Assembly (NCBI GenBank): GCA_020072565.1
Contig: JAIQGI010000062.1
Span: 1 to 42,296 of the forward strand
Reading direction: 5' to 3'
Length of the DNA stretch: 42,296 nucleotides
Origin: Terriglobia bacterium
GTDB taxonomy: Bacteria; Acidobacteriota; UBA6911
The notes under the pieces are model-generated. The model had not been told where the DNA came from. It worked only from the letters and a program-made list of their open reading frames with translations, and did not search any database. The position numbers were made by a program, and so were the translations under genes. Numbering within the stretch: the stretch's first letter is position 1; the number at the start of each line of letters is the position of its first letter. Positions 1 through 9,371 of this stretch are shown piece by piece.

Positions 1-2
1 AC

Positions 3-41
3 GACCAGGGATTCAAGATCACCGCACCGACCAAGCCTTGA
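3..41 (+). CDS. possible 3' end of a gene entering from the left edge
   Basis: One frame stays open from the window edge to a TGA at 39-41 and reads DQGFKITAPTKP. Only 12 residues are visible, so no function can be given. It could equally be non-coding sequence; the only support is that a gene end fits well just before the hairpin array that follows. Confidence 0.25.
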   Translation, partial: DQGFKITAPTKP

Positions 42-68
42 GCCGGCTGTGAGCCGGGGATTCCTCGG

Positions 69-128
69 GCGGCTTCAGCCGCAACCTCGACTTTCAGTCG
101 AAAAGGAACCTACCGGCTTCAGCCGGTA
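69..128. repeat. array of three small hairpins upstream of cstA
   Basis: Three perfect inverted repeats lie within 60 bases. They are GCGGCT-TC-AGCCGC (69-82), CGACT-TTC-AGTCG (88-100) and TACCGGCT-TC-AGCCGGTA (111-128). The shared TTCAGYC core suggests a dispersed intergenic repeat unit rather than a plain terminator, since no T-run follows. It lies between the putative upstream gene end and the cstA ribosome binding site, so it could also shape the cstA leader. Confidence 0.6.
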
Positions 129-170
129 GTGGTTTAGCAAACCCATAAGGAGGGGAACAGGGGAATCGAT

Positions 171-2255
171 ATGAACGTTGCAGGCAAGGGAAGTTGGCGA
201 CGGCTGTCGGGCGGTGCTCTCTGGCTCATCATCAGTATTGCGGGCGCGGGATCACTGGGCGCCATTGCGCTCTACCGGCAGGAACCCATAAACGCGATGT
301 GGCTGATCGTTGCTTCCGTGTGCGTCTATCTGATCGGTTATCGTTTTTACAGCCGCTTTATTGCCCTCAAGGTGATGGAATTGGATGACCGGCGGGCCAC
401 ACCGGCGGAGCGGCTCGATGACGGCCGCGACTTCGTCCCCACCAACAAATGGGTGCTGTTGGGCCACCACTTCGCCGCCATTGCCGGGCCCGGGCCCCTC
501 GTCGGACCCACGCTTGCGGCACAGCTCGGCTACCTGCCGGGCACTCTCTGGATCGTGATTGGCGCGGTTCTGGGGGGCTGTGTCCAGGACTTCGTGATTC
601 TTTTTGCCTCGATGCGGCGCAACGGCAAGTCGCTGGGCCAGATCGCCAAGGAAGAGGTGGGACCGCTGTCCGGTTTCACCGCTCTTTTTGCCATCATTTC
701 CATCTTGACCATTCTTCTGGCGGTCATTGCCCTGGTCGTGACCAACGCTCTGAAATCCAGCCCGTGGGGCACGTTCACCCTGGCAATGACGATTCCGATT
801 GCAATGCTGATGGGGATCTATATGCGCTTCCTGCGCCCGGGGAAGGTCCTGGAAACTTCCCTGCTGGGTTTTGTGCTGGTCATGTCGGCCGTCGTGGGCG
901 GCCAATATGTCGCACACGTTCCGGCACTGGCGTCGCTGTTTACATTCGACGCACGCCATCTGGCGCTGCTCATCATCGCGTACGGATTTGCCGCCTCCGT
1001 CCTGCCTGTCTGGCTGCTCCTGGCGCCGCGCGACTACCTCAGCACCTTCGTCAAACTGGGCACCATTTTTCTCCTGGCGCTGGGCATCCTGTGGGTGCGG
1101 CCCACCTTGCAGATGCCCGCGCTGACACGGTTCATTGACGGGACCGGCCCGGTCTTCGCCGGAAAAATCTTCCCCTTTGCCTTCATTACAATTGCCTGCG
1201 GCGCGGTGTCGGGCTTCCACTCGCTGATCTCATCGGGGACCACACCCAAGCTCATCACCAAGGAAAGCCAGGCGCGCCTGATCGGTTACGGCTCGATGGC
1301 GATGGAATCCTTCGTCGCGATCATGGCCATGATAGCCGCCTGCGTCCTCCAGCCCGGAGTCTACTTTGCCATCAACAGCCCGGCGGGCATCGTGGGAGCC
1401 AATCCCGCAGCGGCAACGGCCACTATTTCCTCCTGGGGCTATCCTGTCAGCGCTCCGCAAATGGCGGAGATCGCGGGCATGGTGGGAGAAGGCAGCCTGT
1501 TCGCACGCACCGGCGGAGCACCGTCGCTGGCGGTAGGCATCGCACACATCTTCTCCGGAACCCTGGGCGGGAAGGCGCTGATGGCCATCTGGTATCACTT
1601 CGCAATCATGTTCGAGGCGCTCTTCATACTCACGGTCCTTGACGCCGGCAGCCGCGTCGGCAGGTTCCTGCTTCAGGACCTCCTCGGGCATTTTTGGCGG
1701 CCGCTTGGACGGACGAGCTGGTATCCGAGCGTCTTTTTGTCGAGCGGGCTGATCGTCGGCGCGTGGGGCTATTTTCTGTATCAGGGCGTGACCGATCCGC
1801 TGGGCGGGATCAACAGCTTGTGGCCGCTTTTCGGCATCGCCAACCAGTTGCTGGCCGTCGTGGCGCTCAGCGTGGGCACGACGATCCTCATCAAGATGAA
1901 CAAAGCGCGTTTTGCCTGGGTGACGCTGATTCCCATGGTCTGGCTGGTGCTCGCCACGCAGACGGCGGGCTATCAGAAGATGTTTTATCCCGATCCACGG
2001 GTCGGCTTTCTGGCCGAAGCGGAACGCCTGAGCGGCCTGCTCGCCGGCGGCATGATCCCTGCCGCCCAGGTTGCCTCCACCGAACGGCTGATCTTCAACA
2101 ACCGGCTCGATGCGGCGGTTACTGCGTTGTTTGCGCTGCTGGTGCTGGTCATCGTGCTGGATTCTGCCCGTGAATGGCTGGCGATTCTGGGGCGGCGCAA
2201 AGTCCCCGTGCTGCGCGAGTCGGAGTATGTGGCGTCGGTTCTGGTGGGGGAATGA
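171..2255 (+). CDS. cstA: CstA-family carbon starvation protein (peptide/pyruvate transporter)
   Basis: This 694-residue polytopic inner-membrane protein belongs to the CstA family, whose studied members take up peptides or pyruvate under carbon limitation. The family signature [16 protein letters not shown] is visible at about residues 99-114. Hydrophobic segments run the whole length, and the total length is normal for the family. The start is supported by AGGAGGGGAA about 15 bases upstream. The stop codon overlaps the ATG of the next gene (ATGA), the usual cstA-ybdD arrangement, so the two are probably translationally coupled. The many secreted peptidases nearby fit a peptide-using lifestyle, but substrate choice (peptide or pyruvate) cannot be read from sequence. 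Confidence 0.95.
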   Translation: MNVAGKGSWRRLSGGALWLIISIAGAGSLGAIALYRQEPINAMWLIVASVCVYLIGYRFYSRFIALKVMELDDRRATPAERLDDGRDFVPTNKWVLLGHHFAAIAGPGPLVGPTLAAQLGYLPGTLWIVIGAVLGGCVQDFVILFASMRRNGKSLGQIAKEEVGPLSGFTALFAIISILTILLAVIALVVTNALKSSPWGTFTLAMTIPIAMLMGIYMRFLRPGKVLETSLLGFVLVMSAVVGGQYVAHVPALASLFTFDARHLALLIIAYGFAASVLPVWLLLAPRDYLSTFVKLGTIFLLALGILWVRPTLQMPALTRFIDGTGPVFAGKIFPFAFITIACGAVSGFHSLISSGTTPKLITKESQARLIGYGSMAMESFVAIMAMIAACVLQPGVYFAINSPAGIVGANPAAATATISSWGYPVSAPQMAEIAGMVGEGSLFARTGGAPSLAVGIAHIFSGTLGGKALMAIWYHFAIMFEALFILTVLDAGSRVGRFLLQDLLGHFWRPLGRTSWYPSVFLSSGLIVGAWGYFLYQGVTDPLGGINSLWPLFGIANQLLAVVALSVGTTILIKMNKARFAWVTLIPMVWLVLATQTAGYQKMFYPDPRVGFLAEAERLSGLLAGGMIPAAQVASTERLIFNNRLDAAVTALFALLVLVIVLDSAREWLAILGRRKVPVLRESEYVASVLVGE

Positions 2256-2434
2256 AGATGAGATTTCTGCACGCCGTCTGGAAGATACTGGCCGAACTTA
2301 CCGGTGAAGCGGACTACCCACGGTATTGCGCGCACCTGCGCGCGCGCCACCCCGGGCAGAGGGTGCCCTCGAAGCGCGAGTTCTTCCTGATGCGTCTGGA
2401 GGAAAAATACACCCGCCCCACCCGCTGCTGCTGA
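2252..2434 (+). CDS. YbdD/YjiX family small protein (DUF466)
   Basis: This is a 60-residue soluble protein whose ATG overlaps the cstA stop by four bases. The pattern [20 protein letters not shown] followed by a PSKREFF-type helix matches the YbdD/YjiX family. Genes of this family sit directly behind cstA or btsT, and their products are thought to be needed for or to assist transport by those proteins. Length is normal. The C-terminal Cys-Cys pair is not something I know as a family hallmark. The annotation rests on both motif and position. Confidence 0.9.
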   Translation: MKMRFLHAVWKILAELTGEADYPRYCAHLRARHPGQRVPSKREFFLMRLEEKYTRPTRCC

Positions 2435-2467
2435 GAAAACTCGGTGACATGCCTGTCGCCGGATTTT

Positions 2468-3418
2468 CTAGCGACTGAGATTGAATTCGACCTGGAGGAC
2501 GTCCTGGAAGGACTCGGTCATGTACTTCTTCAGCTTGGCGACCAGCTTTTTTTCCGCCACTCGCACCGCCTCGCGTGAGATGCCGTAACGGTCCGCAATC
2601 TGCTGCAGCGTCTCGGGCTCTTCCGCAATGAGGCGCCGCTTCAAGATCAGCCGTTCCCGTTCGCTAAGAGTCTCCTCGAACTCCGCAAATTTGCTCTGCA
2701 GCATCTCGCGAAACTCTCCCTGCGCGATCTTGTCATCGACGCTCTCCTCCATGGCGCGGAGGCTGTCGATGTAGCGCAGATTGTTGCCCTCCCCACCGAT
2801 GGGAGCGTCCAGCGACACCTCAGGGCCTGACATGCCTTGTTCGACATCGAGGATTTCGGATTCCTCCACGCCCAGATTCTGAGCCAGGAGTTTGGTTGTA
2901 GGGGTGATTCCCCTGGCTTCCAGTTCGCGCTTCTCGCGGTTGAGGTTCATGAGGATTCTGCGCCGCTCGTTGGTCGTCCCGATCTTGACGAGCCTCGTAT
3001 TGTCGAGAAGGAACTTGATGATATAAGCCTTGATCCACCAGGCGGCGTAGGTCGGCAGGCGCGTGCCGCGAAAGGGATCGTAACGTTTCAAGGCTTGCAG
3101 CAGGCCGATGTTTCCTTCCTGGATGAGATCCAGGAGATTCCGGTAGACCTTTTTATAGATCATGGCGATCTTCACGACGAGTTTCAGGTTCGACGTGATC
3201 AGGCGATAGGCGGCCTGGTGGTCTCCGGTCTTGTGATAGAGCACGGCCAGTTCATGCTCCTCCTCGCGGCTCAAGGGGCTGAACTTGCCGATTTCGTAGA
3301 GATAGCGTTTGAGCGGATCGTAGGGGGCCAGCTTGTTGGCATCTGCCTCGGGGCCCTCGACTTTGAGCTCCAGCAATCCCTTGATCTCTCTCGTCGGCTC
3401 CTCGTCGGTCTCGTCCAC
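2468..3418 (-). CDS. RNA polymerase sigma factor, RpoH/sigma-32-like
   Basis: This sigma-70 family protein of about 316 residues has region 2 and region 4 and no large non-conserved insert, fitting the heat-shock (sigma-32) group. Region 2 includes NLKLVVKIA, LLDLIQEGNIGLLQALKRYD and TYAAWWIKAYI. Region 4 has LSERERLILKRRL followed by a helix-turn-helix at about QIADRYGISREAVRVAEKKL. I chose the GTG at 3416-3418, which has AGAGAAGAG just upstream; a TTG at 3437-3439 would add seven residues but lacks a ribosome binding site. It lies 120 bases downstream of a DnaJ-domain gene on the same strand, hinting at chaperone-linked control. Whether it is truly the heat-shock factor is inference. Confidence 0.9.
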   Translation of the reverse strand: MDETDEEPTREIKGLLELKVEGPEADANKLAPYDPLKRYLYEIGKFSPLSREEEHELAVLYHKTGDHQAAYRLITSNLKLVVKIAMIYKKVYRNLLDLIQEGNIGLLQALKRYDPFRGTRLPTYAAWWIKAYIIKFLLDNTRLVKIGTTNERRRILMNLNREKRELEARGITPTTKLLAQNLGVEESEILDVEQGMSGPEVSLDAPIGGEGNNLRYIDSLRAMEESVDDKIAQGEFREMLQSKFAEFEETLSERERLILKRRLIAEEPETLQQIADRYGISREAVRVAEKKLVAKLKKYMTESFQDVLQVEFNLSR

Positions 3419-3451
3419 TGACTCTTCTCTCGCTCTCAAAGATGAATTTTC

Positions 3452-3457
3452 ATTATA
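3452..3457 (-). promoter_or_regulatory. possible -10 box for the sigma factor gene
   Basis: The minus strand reads TATAAT here, 33 bases before the GTG chosen as the sigma-factor start. This would give a short leader holding the AGAGAAGAG ribosome binding site. No convincing -35 box is present, so this is a weak call. It would allow the sigma gene to be expressed apart from the upstream DnaJ-domain gene. Confidence 0.3.
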
Positions 3458-3538
3458 CGGGATGAAGCAGAAACTACGAAACGCCCGGAACCCACGCTTG
3501 CCCTTCCGTTGTTTTGTGTGTCTTGAGGTTCCCGTTGG

Positions 3539-3967
3539 TTACCAGTCGAAGTCGTCGAAGCGCCTGAAAACGCGGAGAATCTCCTCCCAATCGGCCCACG
3601 GATTGAACTGCTGAGTCGGTGCGCGGCGTGGGCCGGCTGATCCGGGCCCCGAGCGGGAGAAAATGTCGCTCAGATCGAGATGCGAAGGGTCCATGCCTCG
3701 CGCGCGTTGCTGCCGGCCCGTGTACCATATGCGCTCGGCCGGTGCCGGCACGGGTGTTTGCCGGCTGCGTTCGGAGTCGTAAGCAGCGCGCCTGGCCGGA
3801 TCGCTCAGGATCTCGTACGCAATCTGAATTTCGCGGAATTTCTCCTCCGAGGAGCCCGCGCCGGTATCAGGGTGATACTTTTTTGCCAGAGTCCGATAGG
3901 CGGCGCGAATTTCCTTTTCTTCCGCTTTCCGGGGTATACCGAGGATCTTATAGAGATCTTTGCTCAT
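3539..3967 (-). CDS. small DnaJ (J-domain) protein
   Basis: This 142-residue protein has an N-terminal J-domain at about residues 3-65, including the HPD tripeptide in AKKYHPDTG that stimulates the ATPase of DnaK-type chaperones. It lacks the Gly/Phe-rich and zinc-finger regions of full DnaJ. The rest is a short Pro/Arg-rich tail without known domain. The ATG at 3965-3967 places the J-domain at the N-terminus; an upstream in-frame start (to 4003) would add 12 residues with no clear support. It is followed by the sigma-32-like gene on the same strand and divergent from the enoyl-CoA hydratase gene, with 77 bases between the two starts. Confidence 0.9.
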   Translation of the reverse strand: MSKDLYKILGIPRKAEEKEIRAAYRTLAKKYHPDTGAGSSEEKFREIQIAYEILSDPARRAAYDSERSRQTPVPAPAERIWYTGRQQRARGMDPSHLDLSDIFSRSGPGSAGPRRAPTQQFNPWADWEEILRVFRRFDDFDW

Positions 3968-4044
3968 ATCTCGACTAATATATTTTACCAGATTGCCGGT
4001 CATTTGTTGCCGGCTGGTCGGTTCATACCTAGCAAGGAGGCTTT

Positions 4045-4824
4045 ATGAGTTACGAAAACCTCATCGTCGAGAAGCGAGGCCCGGTGGCCTTGGTTACGGT
4101 GAACAGGCCGGACAAGTTGAATGCCCTCAATGTCCGGACGCGTGAGGAGATCCTGGCGGCTTTCCGGGAACTTGCCGAGGATCGGGGCATAAGAGTCGTA
4201 GTCATAACCGGAGCCGGAGAGAAGGCCTTTATCGCGGGGGCCGATATCAGCGAGTTTACCGGCAAGACCCCCCTTGAGGAGAGGGAGATCATGCAGAAGA
4301 GCAGGGCATTCGATGCGATGGAGGACTTTCCGAAGCCGGTCATCGCGATGATCAACGGCTATGCCCTGGGCGGAGGATGTGAGCTTGCCATGGCCTGCGA
4401 CATCCGCATAGCATCGGCCAAGGCAAAGCTCGGGCAACCCGAGATCAAGCTCGGCATTATGCCCGGCGGTGGCGGCACGCAACGCCTGCCTCGTCTCATC
4501 GGGGAAGGGAAGGCGCTGGAGCTCATCCTCACCGGCGACATGATTGACGCGGAAGAGGCACTGCGCCTCGGACTGATCAATCATGTGGTCGCGCCCGAGC
4601 AACTCGAAGCTAAGACCATGGAGCTGGCAAACAAGATTGCGGAAATGAGCCCTGTCGCACTGCAGATGGCCAAAAAGTCGGTCAAGAATGCGGCCCGGCT
4701 GGGTCTCGTCGCCGGGCTGGAAGCGGAAACCGATCTCTTCACCCTTTGCTTCACCAGCGAGGATAAGGAAGAAGGCGTGCGCGCGTTCCTCGAAAAGCGC
4801 AAGCCGGCGTTTAAAGGGCGGTAA
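4045..4824 (+). CDS. enoyl-CoA hydratase/isomerase family protein
   Basis: This 259-residue crotonase-fold enzyme would hydrate trans-2-enoyl-CoA (crotonyl-CoA-like) intermediates in fatty-acid or butyrate-type metabolism. Oxyanion-hole segments AFIAGADISEF (about 61-71) and YALGGGCELAMACDIRIAS (about 106-124) are present. Both catalytic glutamates are in place, E113 in GGCELA and E133 in GQPEIKLGIMPGGGGTQRL. This is the pattern of true hydratases, as opposed to isomerase-only members. An AAGGAGG box lies eight bases before the ATG. It has no obvious operon partners. Substrate chain length is not deducible. Confidence 0.95.
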   Translation: MSYENLIVEKRGPVALVTVNRPDKLNALNVRTREEILAAFRELAEDRGIRVVVITGAGEKAFIAGADISEFTGKTPLEEREIMQKSRAFDAMEDFPKPVIAMINGYALGGGCELAMACDIRIASAKAKLGQPEIKLGIMPGGGGTQRLPRLIGEGKALELILTGDMIDAEEALRLGLINHVVAPEQLEAKTMELANKIAEMSPVALQMAKKSVKNAARLGLVAGLEAETDLFTLCFTSEDKEEGVRAFLEKRKPAFKGR

Positions 4825-4840
4825 GCGCGAAAGGCTTAAG

Positions 4841-4900
4841 CTCAACGCAGAGGCCGCCGGGAAGGACCGGTTCCCCTCTATTTGCGTCCTCTGCGTTGAG
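4841..4900. terminator. hyphenated inverted repeat between convergent genes
   Basis: CTCAACGCAGAGG (4841-4853) pairs perfectly with CCTCTGCGTTGAG (4888-4900) around a 34-base loop. It sits between the convergent ends of the enoyl-CoA hydratase and the S9 peptidase genes, where it could act as a two-way terminator. The arms are built of GCAGAGG-like words, similar in style to inverted repeats in several other gaps of this window. Confidence 0.55.
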
Positions 4901-4915
4901 TGACTGCTTTGCGTG

Positions 4916-7201
4916 TTAGTTGTTGTCCTTTTTCTTCAGGTCGCCTTTCAGGTGCGAGTCGTACCAGTCCAGGATGCGTTTGTGGTAATCCTTCACTTCG
5001 TCGACAGTTACGGTCGGCATGCCGTGGCCGCCGTCCATATATTGTACCCACTCCACGTCCTTGCCGAGGCGCCGCAGAGCGTAATACATCTCCATGGCCT
5101 GCCGCGCCGGGACATTGGTGTCCAGCTCGCCGGACATGAGCAGGAGCGGCGTTTTGATGCGGTCGGCAAACATGATCGCGGAGTGCTGGATGTACTTCTG
5201 CGGCTGCTGCCATAGAGTGGCTCCGATGCGATCCTGACTCTTTTCCGGCGCATGAATATTGCGCACGCCCAGGCGCGGGCTGTCCGTGTAGAAACTGACC
5301 ATGTTGACCTTGCCGGAAATGTTGATGGCAGCCTTGAATCGATTGGTCTGCGTGATCAGCAGATTTGTGGCATAACCTCCGTAGCTGGTTCCCTGGACCC
5401 CGAGGCGATCCGGGTCGGCGATTCCCGACTCGATCAGCTTGTTTGCCGCGCTGGTAACGCCCTTGGCCCATGCCTCACCGGGAAAGCCGATCTCCAGGTT
5501 CACGGAAGGCTGCATCACGGCATATCCGTTGGAGTTCAGGATGCTGATGGTGCCGTTGAAGGTGTCGTCGAAAAACTGCTCGTAAATGAGAAAGACGACC
5601 GGGTATTTCTGACCTGCAACAGAATCCACCGGATAATAAAGCACTCCGTATAGCTTCTTCCCGTCGGCATCCATATAGGAGATGAGCTCGGTCTTGCCGA
5701 GACGTTTCGCCTTCAACTGGGGGTTGCCGTCGGTGAGCCTGCGGACATTCTTGAAGCCGGCGTCGGCCGCATAGAGATCCGCGGGGCGGTTGCCTTCGGC
5801 GCCGGCGAAAACGAAAGTGCCGCCGCCTTCTGAAAGCCGGAAATCGGAGTAGAGCCGCCCGTCCTTGATCAGATCCTCTAGTTTCTTTGCCTTCAGGTCG
5901 TAGCGGACCAGGCCACGCTCCCATTTCGTCCGCGAAGCGTAGGAGAGATACACACTTTCGCCCGCCGGATCCCAATCGATTACCTGGTAGCGCGGGGATA
6001 GAGGGTCCTCCGCATCCATGGTCAAGAACATCTCCTTCGAGCCCGTTGCGGTATCAAGCATCCAGAGCCCCTTCTTCCCCGAGATGACGAGGTGTTCCCC
6101 CTTCGGGCTCAACTGGACTGCGCTGAACGACTCCTTCTCTTTAGCCTTGTCGACGTCCGTGACCGGCGGCTCAGCAGGCGGCTGCTCTTTCTCCGGCTTT
6201 TCCTCCTTGCCCGTCAGCTGGCGGGGCTCCTTGTCGTCGATCGAGGCGAAGAAGATGTCGCCCTTCTTCGCATAGGCGTAATGGCGGCGCGCGCGCGACC
6301 ACACGATTCTGAGGTCCTTGGTCGACTTGATGATCGTGCGCGCCGGCCCTGCCCCCAGCGGCAAAAGCTGGACCTGGCTCTCGTTCCCGTTGATGACGTC
6401 GTAATCGGTCTTCTTCGTGATGTCCTCGAGATAGGTGAGAAATGTTCCGTCCTGTGCCAGATCGGTTGAGTTCACTCTTTTTTCCGGCATGATCTCGCGA
6501 GTCTGGCCGGCGGCAATGTCATAGGCGGCGATCGAGCGGAGTTGGGTCATGCGGCGCAAATCATCCCATGCGAGAAACGGTTCCTTGCTGGAATGAACGA
6601 CGACAGGCCCTCTGGTTTCATACCGAAAACGCTCGGCCGCCTGCTTGCGCCATTCCTCGCTGCGAAGAGAATAAATGAGCTGATCTCCCGCGGGAGTCCA
6701 GTTCCATTCGGAGTTATCCGCGAGTATCTTCCCGCCCGGCACGGGAACCGCAATGAGCTTGCCGGTGGCTCTCTCCCAGATCACCGGCTGGTAGCGGTCG
6801 CCCTTGAGGACGGCCAGCACCAGCCTGCTGCCATCCGGAGACCATTTCAAGCCGCGGATCTGCCTTTTTTCCGGGAACAGCTTCTGACTCTTGCCGGTCT
6901 GGATGTCGATGATCAGGACATCGGCAAGAGAGGGCGCGACATAGGTGGGATCGCCAAAACGCGAATTGTCAATGCCGATGCGGTCCCTGGACGTCGATGC
7001 GGTCGCAGCAAGCCAGCGGCCATCCTCACTCAGGTCGGCCGCGCGCAGGGTCACCACATCGAGCATGTCATCAACGGTAAAGAGCGATGTTGCAGGCGCC
7101 TGATCCTCAGCAGGTGAGATGCGCGCGGGAGCAGCGGACCACACAGGGAGCATGAGCAGAAACAAGACGGCGGCACAGCGCTTGGTGCGTGATCGAGCCA
7201 T
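4916..7201 (-). CDS. secreted S9 family prolyl oligopeptidase-like peptidase
   Basis: This 761-residue protein has an N-terminal signal peptide (a hydrophobic run after MARSRTKRC), then WD/beta-propeller-like repeats over about residues 40-510, then a C-terminal alpha/beta-hydrolase peptidase domain. The catalytic triad is visible: S606 in VQGTSYGGYATN, D694 in SGELDTNVPARQ and H726 in DGGHGMP. It would cleave short peptides outside the cytoplasm, probably after proline or like dipeptidyl/acylaminoacyl peptidases. AAGGAGT lies before the ATG. It starts only four bases after the stop of the upstream methyltransferase, so the two are likely cotranscribed, though a shared role is not evident. 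Confidence 0.93.
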   Translation of the reverse strand: MARSRTKRCAAVLFLLMLPVWSAAPARISPAEDQAPATSLFTVDDMLDVVTLRAADLSEDGRWLAATASTSRDRIGIDNSRFGDPTYVAPSLADVLIIDIQTGKSQKLFPEKRQIRGLKWSPDGSRLVLAVLKGDRYQPVIWERATGKLIAVPVPGGKILADNSEWNWTPAGDQLIYSLRSEEWRKQAAERFRYETRGPVVVHSSKEPFLAWDDLRRMTQLRSIAAYDIAAGQTREIMPEKRVNSTDLAQDGTFLTYLEDITKKTDYDVINGNESQVQLLPLGAGPARTIIKSTKDLRIVWSRARRHYAYAKKGDIFFASIDDKEPRQLTGKEEKPEKEQPPAEPPVTDVDKAKEKESFSAVQLSPKGEHLVISGKKGLWMLDTATGSKEMFLTMDAEDPLSPRYQVIDWDPAGESVYLSYASRTKWERGLVRYDLKAKKLEDLIKDGRLYSDFRLSEGGGTFVFAGAEGNRPADLYAADAGFKNVRRLTDGNPQLKAKRLGKTELISYMDADGKKLYGVLYYPVDSVAGQKYPVVFLIYEQFFDDTFNGTISILNSNGYAVMQPSVNLEIGFPGEAWAKGVTSAANKLIESGIADPDRLGVQGTSYGGYATNLLITQTNRFKAAINISGKVNMVSFYTDSPRLGVRNIHAPEKSQDRIGATLWQQPQKYIQHSAIMFADRIKTPLLLMSGELDTNVPARQAMEMYYALRRLGKDVEWVQYMDGGHGMPTVTVDEVKDYHKRILDWYDSHLKGDLKKKDNN

Positions 7202-7205
7202 AGTC

Positions 7206-8024
7206 TTACTCCTTTATTTCAGAAGCTTGAATCGTGGGGATTGCGTGACGGGTCTTCTTGCGGGCGACGACAATCAGGGTGCGGCCGAGCAAGAGTTTGC
7301 GGGAGGCGAGCGTGCGGCGGATCTCGCGGTTCGCGGCGCGCTGCTGCAGGTCCTTCTCCTTGCGCATGGTGCGGATGCTGTAAAGCTGAATCAGCGGCCT
7401 GAGCCAGTAGAGTGCCGCTGCGCCACGCCGGAAAAGATCGGTGGCGACCTCGATGATGTCGAAACCGCGCGTGTGCAGCATGTACCTCAGCTGGTAGTAG
7501 GTGACGGGATTGATGTGATCGAAGACAGGCACCTGGCTGAACTCATTGATCGGCCGCGGCACCAGGGAGTAGAAGCCCGAGAACAGAAACTTCAATCTCG
7601 AAGCAAGATTCAGGACGTTGGGCGTCGACAGAACCAGACAGCCGTTCGGCCGGAGCACGCGATGGCACTCCCGCACGAACTGAAACTGGTCCTCCAGATG
7701 CTCGATCCCTTCGATGCAGCTGATGAAATCGAAACGCTCGGCCGCGACGGGAAACGGCCGGTTCATGTCGAGATGGATGCACGGGATCGATGCAACTTTG
7801 AAGAAGCCCGGATCGATATCGCCGCCTGTGACGTCATATCCCATCTTGTGCAGTTGCCATGCCAGGGCTCCTTCGCCCGCAGGAATCTCCAATAGCGGCC
7901 CGCGGGAAGGGAAGCGGGAAAAAATCTCCAACACCTTCCGGTGCGTCTTTTCGTGCGCAATTATCTGGAGATGCTCGTAGCCGGCCGCTTCCTCGGCATC
8001 GGCCCGCTCCGTGGTGCTATGCAT
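7206..8024 (-). CDS. class I SAM-dependent methyltransferase
   Basis: This 272-residue protein has a Rossmann-type methyltransferase core. Motif I is LLEIPAGEGALAW (E46 to G52), followed by an acidic motif at GGDIDPGF (D69), FDFISCIEGIEHLED and the VLRPNGCLVLSTPN strand typical of Methyltransf_11/23 proteins. A C-terminal region of about 90 residues has hydrophobic patches (LKFLFSGFYSLVPRP) that could bind membrane. I chose the ATG at 8022-8024 because GGAG precedes it; the longer open frame to 8177 adds non-conserved sequence. The substrate is unknown, but relatives often act on lipids, quinones or sugars. Confidence 0.88.
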   Translation of the reverse strand: MHSTTERADAEEAAGYEHLQIIAHEKTHRKVLEIFSRFPSRGPLLEIPAGEGALAWQLHKMGYDVTGGDIDPGFFKVASIPCIHLDMNRPFPVAAERFDFISCIEGIEHLEDQFQFVRECHRVLRPNGCLVLSTPNVLNLASRLKFLFSGFYSLVPRPINEFSQVPVFDHINPVTYYQLRYMLHTRGFDIIEVATDLFRRGAAALYWLRPLIQLYSIRTMRKEKDLQQRAANREIRRTLASRKLLLGRTLIVVARKKTRHAIPTIQASEIKE

Positions 8025-8212
8025 ACGTGCTCCGGCGATGGCGCATTGATACCAGAGCACCGCGGCAGAGTCAATCGAATGGGAATTGATCCGTCTTGGA
8101 TATTGGATTTGGGATTTTGGAGGGGCGATTGCGAGGTGCCATACTCCAGGCTCGAGAATCCCAGATCCGCAAGCCAAGACCCCAATATGGCAGCCTGTAG
8201 TGTTTCAGCTCG

Positions 8213-9064
8213 TCACTTGGCCAGGCCGTAGTTTTGTTTGAGCTCTTCCATCCATACTGCCGTCTCGGCGCAGACCCGATCGCAGCCGTCGGCTGTCAGT
8301 CCAACCCGGTCGATTAATCCGGCGGTATCGGCGAGGTGATTCATACCGGCAGTGCCCGAGCCACCCGCGACGATCTTGGCGGTCAGGTTTGCCAGCACCA
8401 CCACATCGAGCATCAGGTTCGGTTCCGCCGGCAGTGTCTCGTGATGGTGTTCGATCGCCTGGGTGATTGGTTCCGGGAATGACCACTTGCGGGCCACGGC
8501 GCCTCCAACCTCGGCATGATTGCAGCCGAAAAGCTCGGTTTCCGCCTCCACGCTGGTAAGATCTCTCTTTTCGTGTTGTTTGCCCAGTACAGATGGCTCG
8601 GTGTTGAGATAGCGCACCATGATCAGCTTGCCGATGTCGTGGATCAGCGCTGCGATCGTCGCCGCTTCGGGGATCTTGCGGTTGCGTGTCTCTTTCGCGA
8701 TCGCCTTGACGGCGAGCGAAGCCGTGGCGCCGTGAAGCCAGAGGTCATCCTCTGACAGATTGTAGAGAGGAGAGGCGACCTTCAGGGTCCTGAGATGTCC
8801 GAGCAGCATGATGTCGAGCAGGGTGATGGTTCCCAGGCGCACCACCGCATCCCGGGTATTCTCAATCCGAACGCGGCCGCCGAAGGCAGCGGAATTTGCG
8901 GTTCGCAGAATGTTGGCGGTGATGGCGCCGTCAAATTCGATGGTCTGTGCAATCTCGTTGAAGTCCGCGCTCTGGTCTTGCAGCGCCACCAACAGCTTCT
9001 GGACGGTGATCGGCAAGGGTTCGAGCCGGTCGATCCCATCAAGTACCTTCTCCGGAATGCTCAT
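8213..9064 (-). CDS. HDOD domain protein
   Basis: This 283-residue protein is made almost entirely of an HDOD domain, a relative of the HD phosphohydrolase fold found in bacterial signalling proteins. Landmarks are LPITVQKLL (about 17-25), ITANILRTANSAAFGG (about 48-63), VRLGTITLLDIMLLG and a retained HDIGK motif (142-146). No receiver, GGDEF or EAL domain is attached. The ATG at 9062-9064 has a GGGGGGA box before it; an upstream frame to 9163 lacks support. HDOD proteins usually act as output or scaffolding modules, and enzymatic activity is not established for most. It appears to be transcribed alone. Confidence 0.9.
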   Translation of the reverse strand: MSIPEKVLDGIDRLEPLPITVQKLLVALQDQSADFNEIAQTIEFDGAITANILRTANSAAFGGRVRIENTRDAVVRLGTITLLDIMLLGHLRTLKVASPLYNLSEDDLWLHGATASLAVKAIAKETRNRKIPEAATIAALIHDIGKLIMVRYLNTEPSVLGKQHEKRDLTSVEAETELFGCNHAEVGGAVARKWSFPEPITQAIEHHHETLPAEPNLMLDVVVLANLTAKIVAGGSGTAGMNHLADTAGLIDRVGLTADGCDRVCAETAVWMEELKQNYGLAK

Positions 9065-9371
9065 GTAGTCGTCCCCCCAGAGAAATCCCTTTCCAGCCGC
9101 TCTATCGGCCGTCTCCGCCTGTCTATTAAGTAAAAGAAGAGGCAGATCCCGAAGAAAAAACACCTGAAACCGCGAAACAAACGAAACACACCGGAAGGCC
9201 CATTTTCGTGCGTTTCACCTGCCGGCCCGCATGCAGCGCCACGTCCCGGCAAGCTGGCTCAAGCTCATGCGGTGATGCTTCGTGCTACCTTCTCGAATCC
9301 CTCTGATCTCAGCAGGCAGTCGGCAGCGGTCACATTCCTCTGTCTGCTGCCGGCCGTCCCCTATCGACTGC
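9065..9371. other. intergenic stretch between HDOD and M28 genes
   Basis: About 300 bases lie between the HDOD start and the M28 peptidase stop. It must hold the HDOD promoter, but I cannot pick out clear boxes. A degenerate inverted repeat made of ACGAAA-type words lies at about 9166-9213 (CGAAACAAACGAAAC against TTTTCGTGCGTTTCAC). I see no open frame worth calling. Confidence 0.4.

Noticed and set aside
252-1220. Long minus-strand open frame opposite cstA
   Set aside because: It is antisense to a clear CstA gene, and its translation is rich in Gln, Arg and His with no motif; a high-GC shadow.
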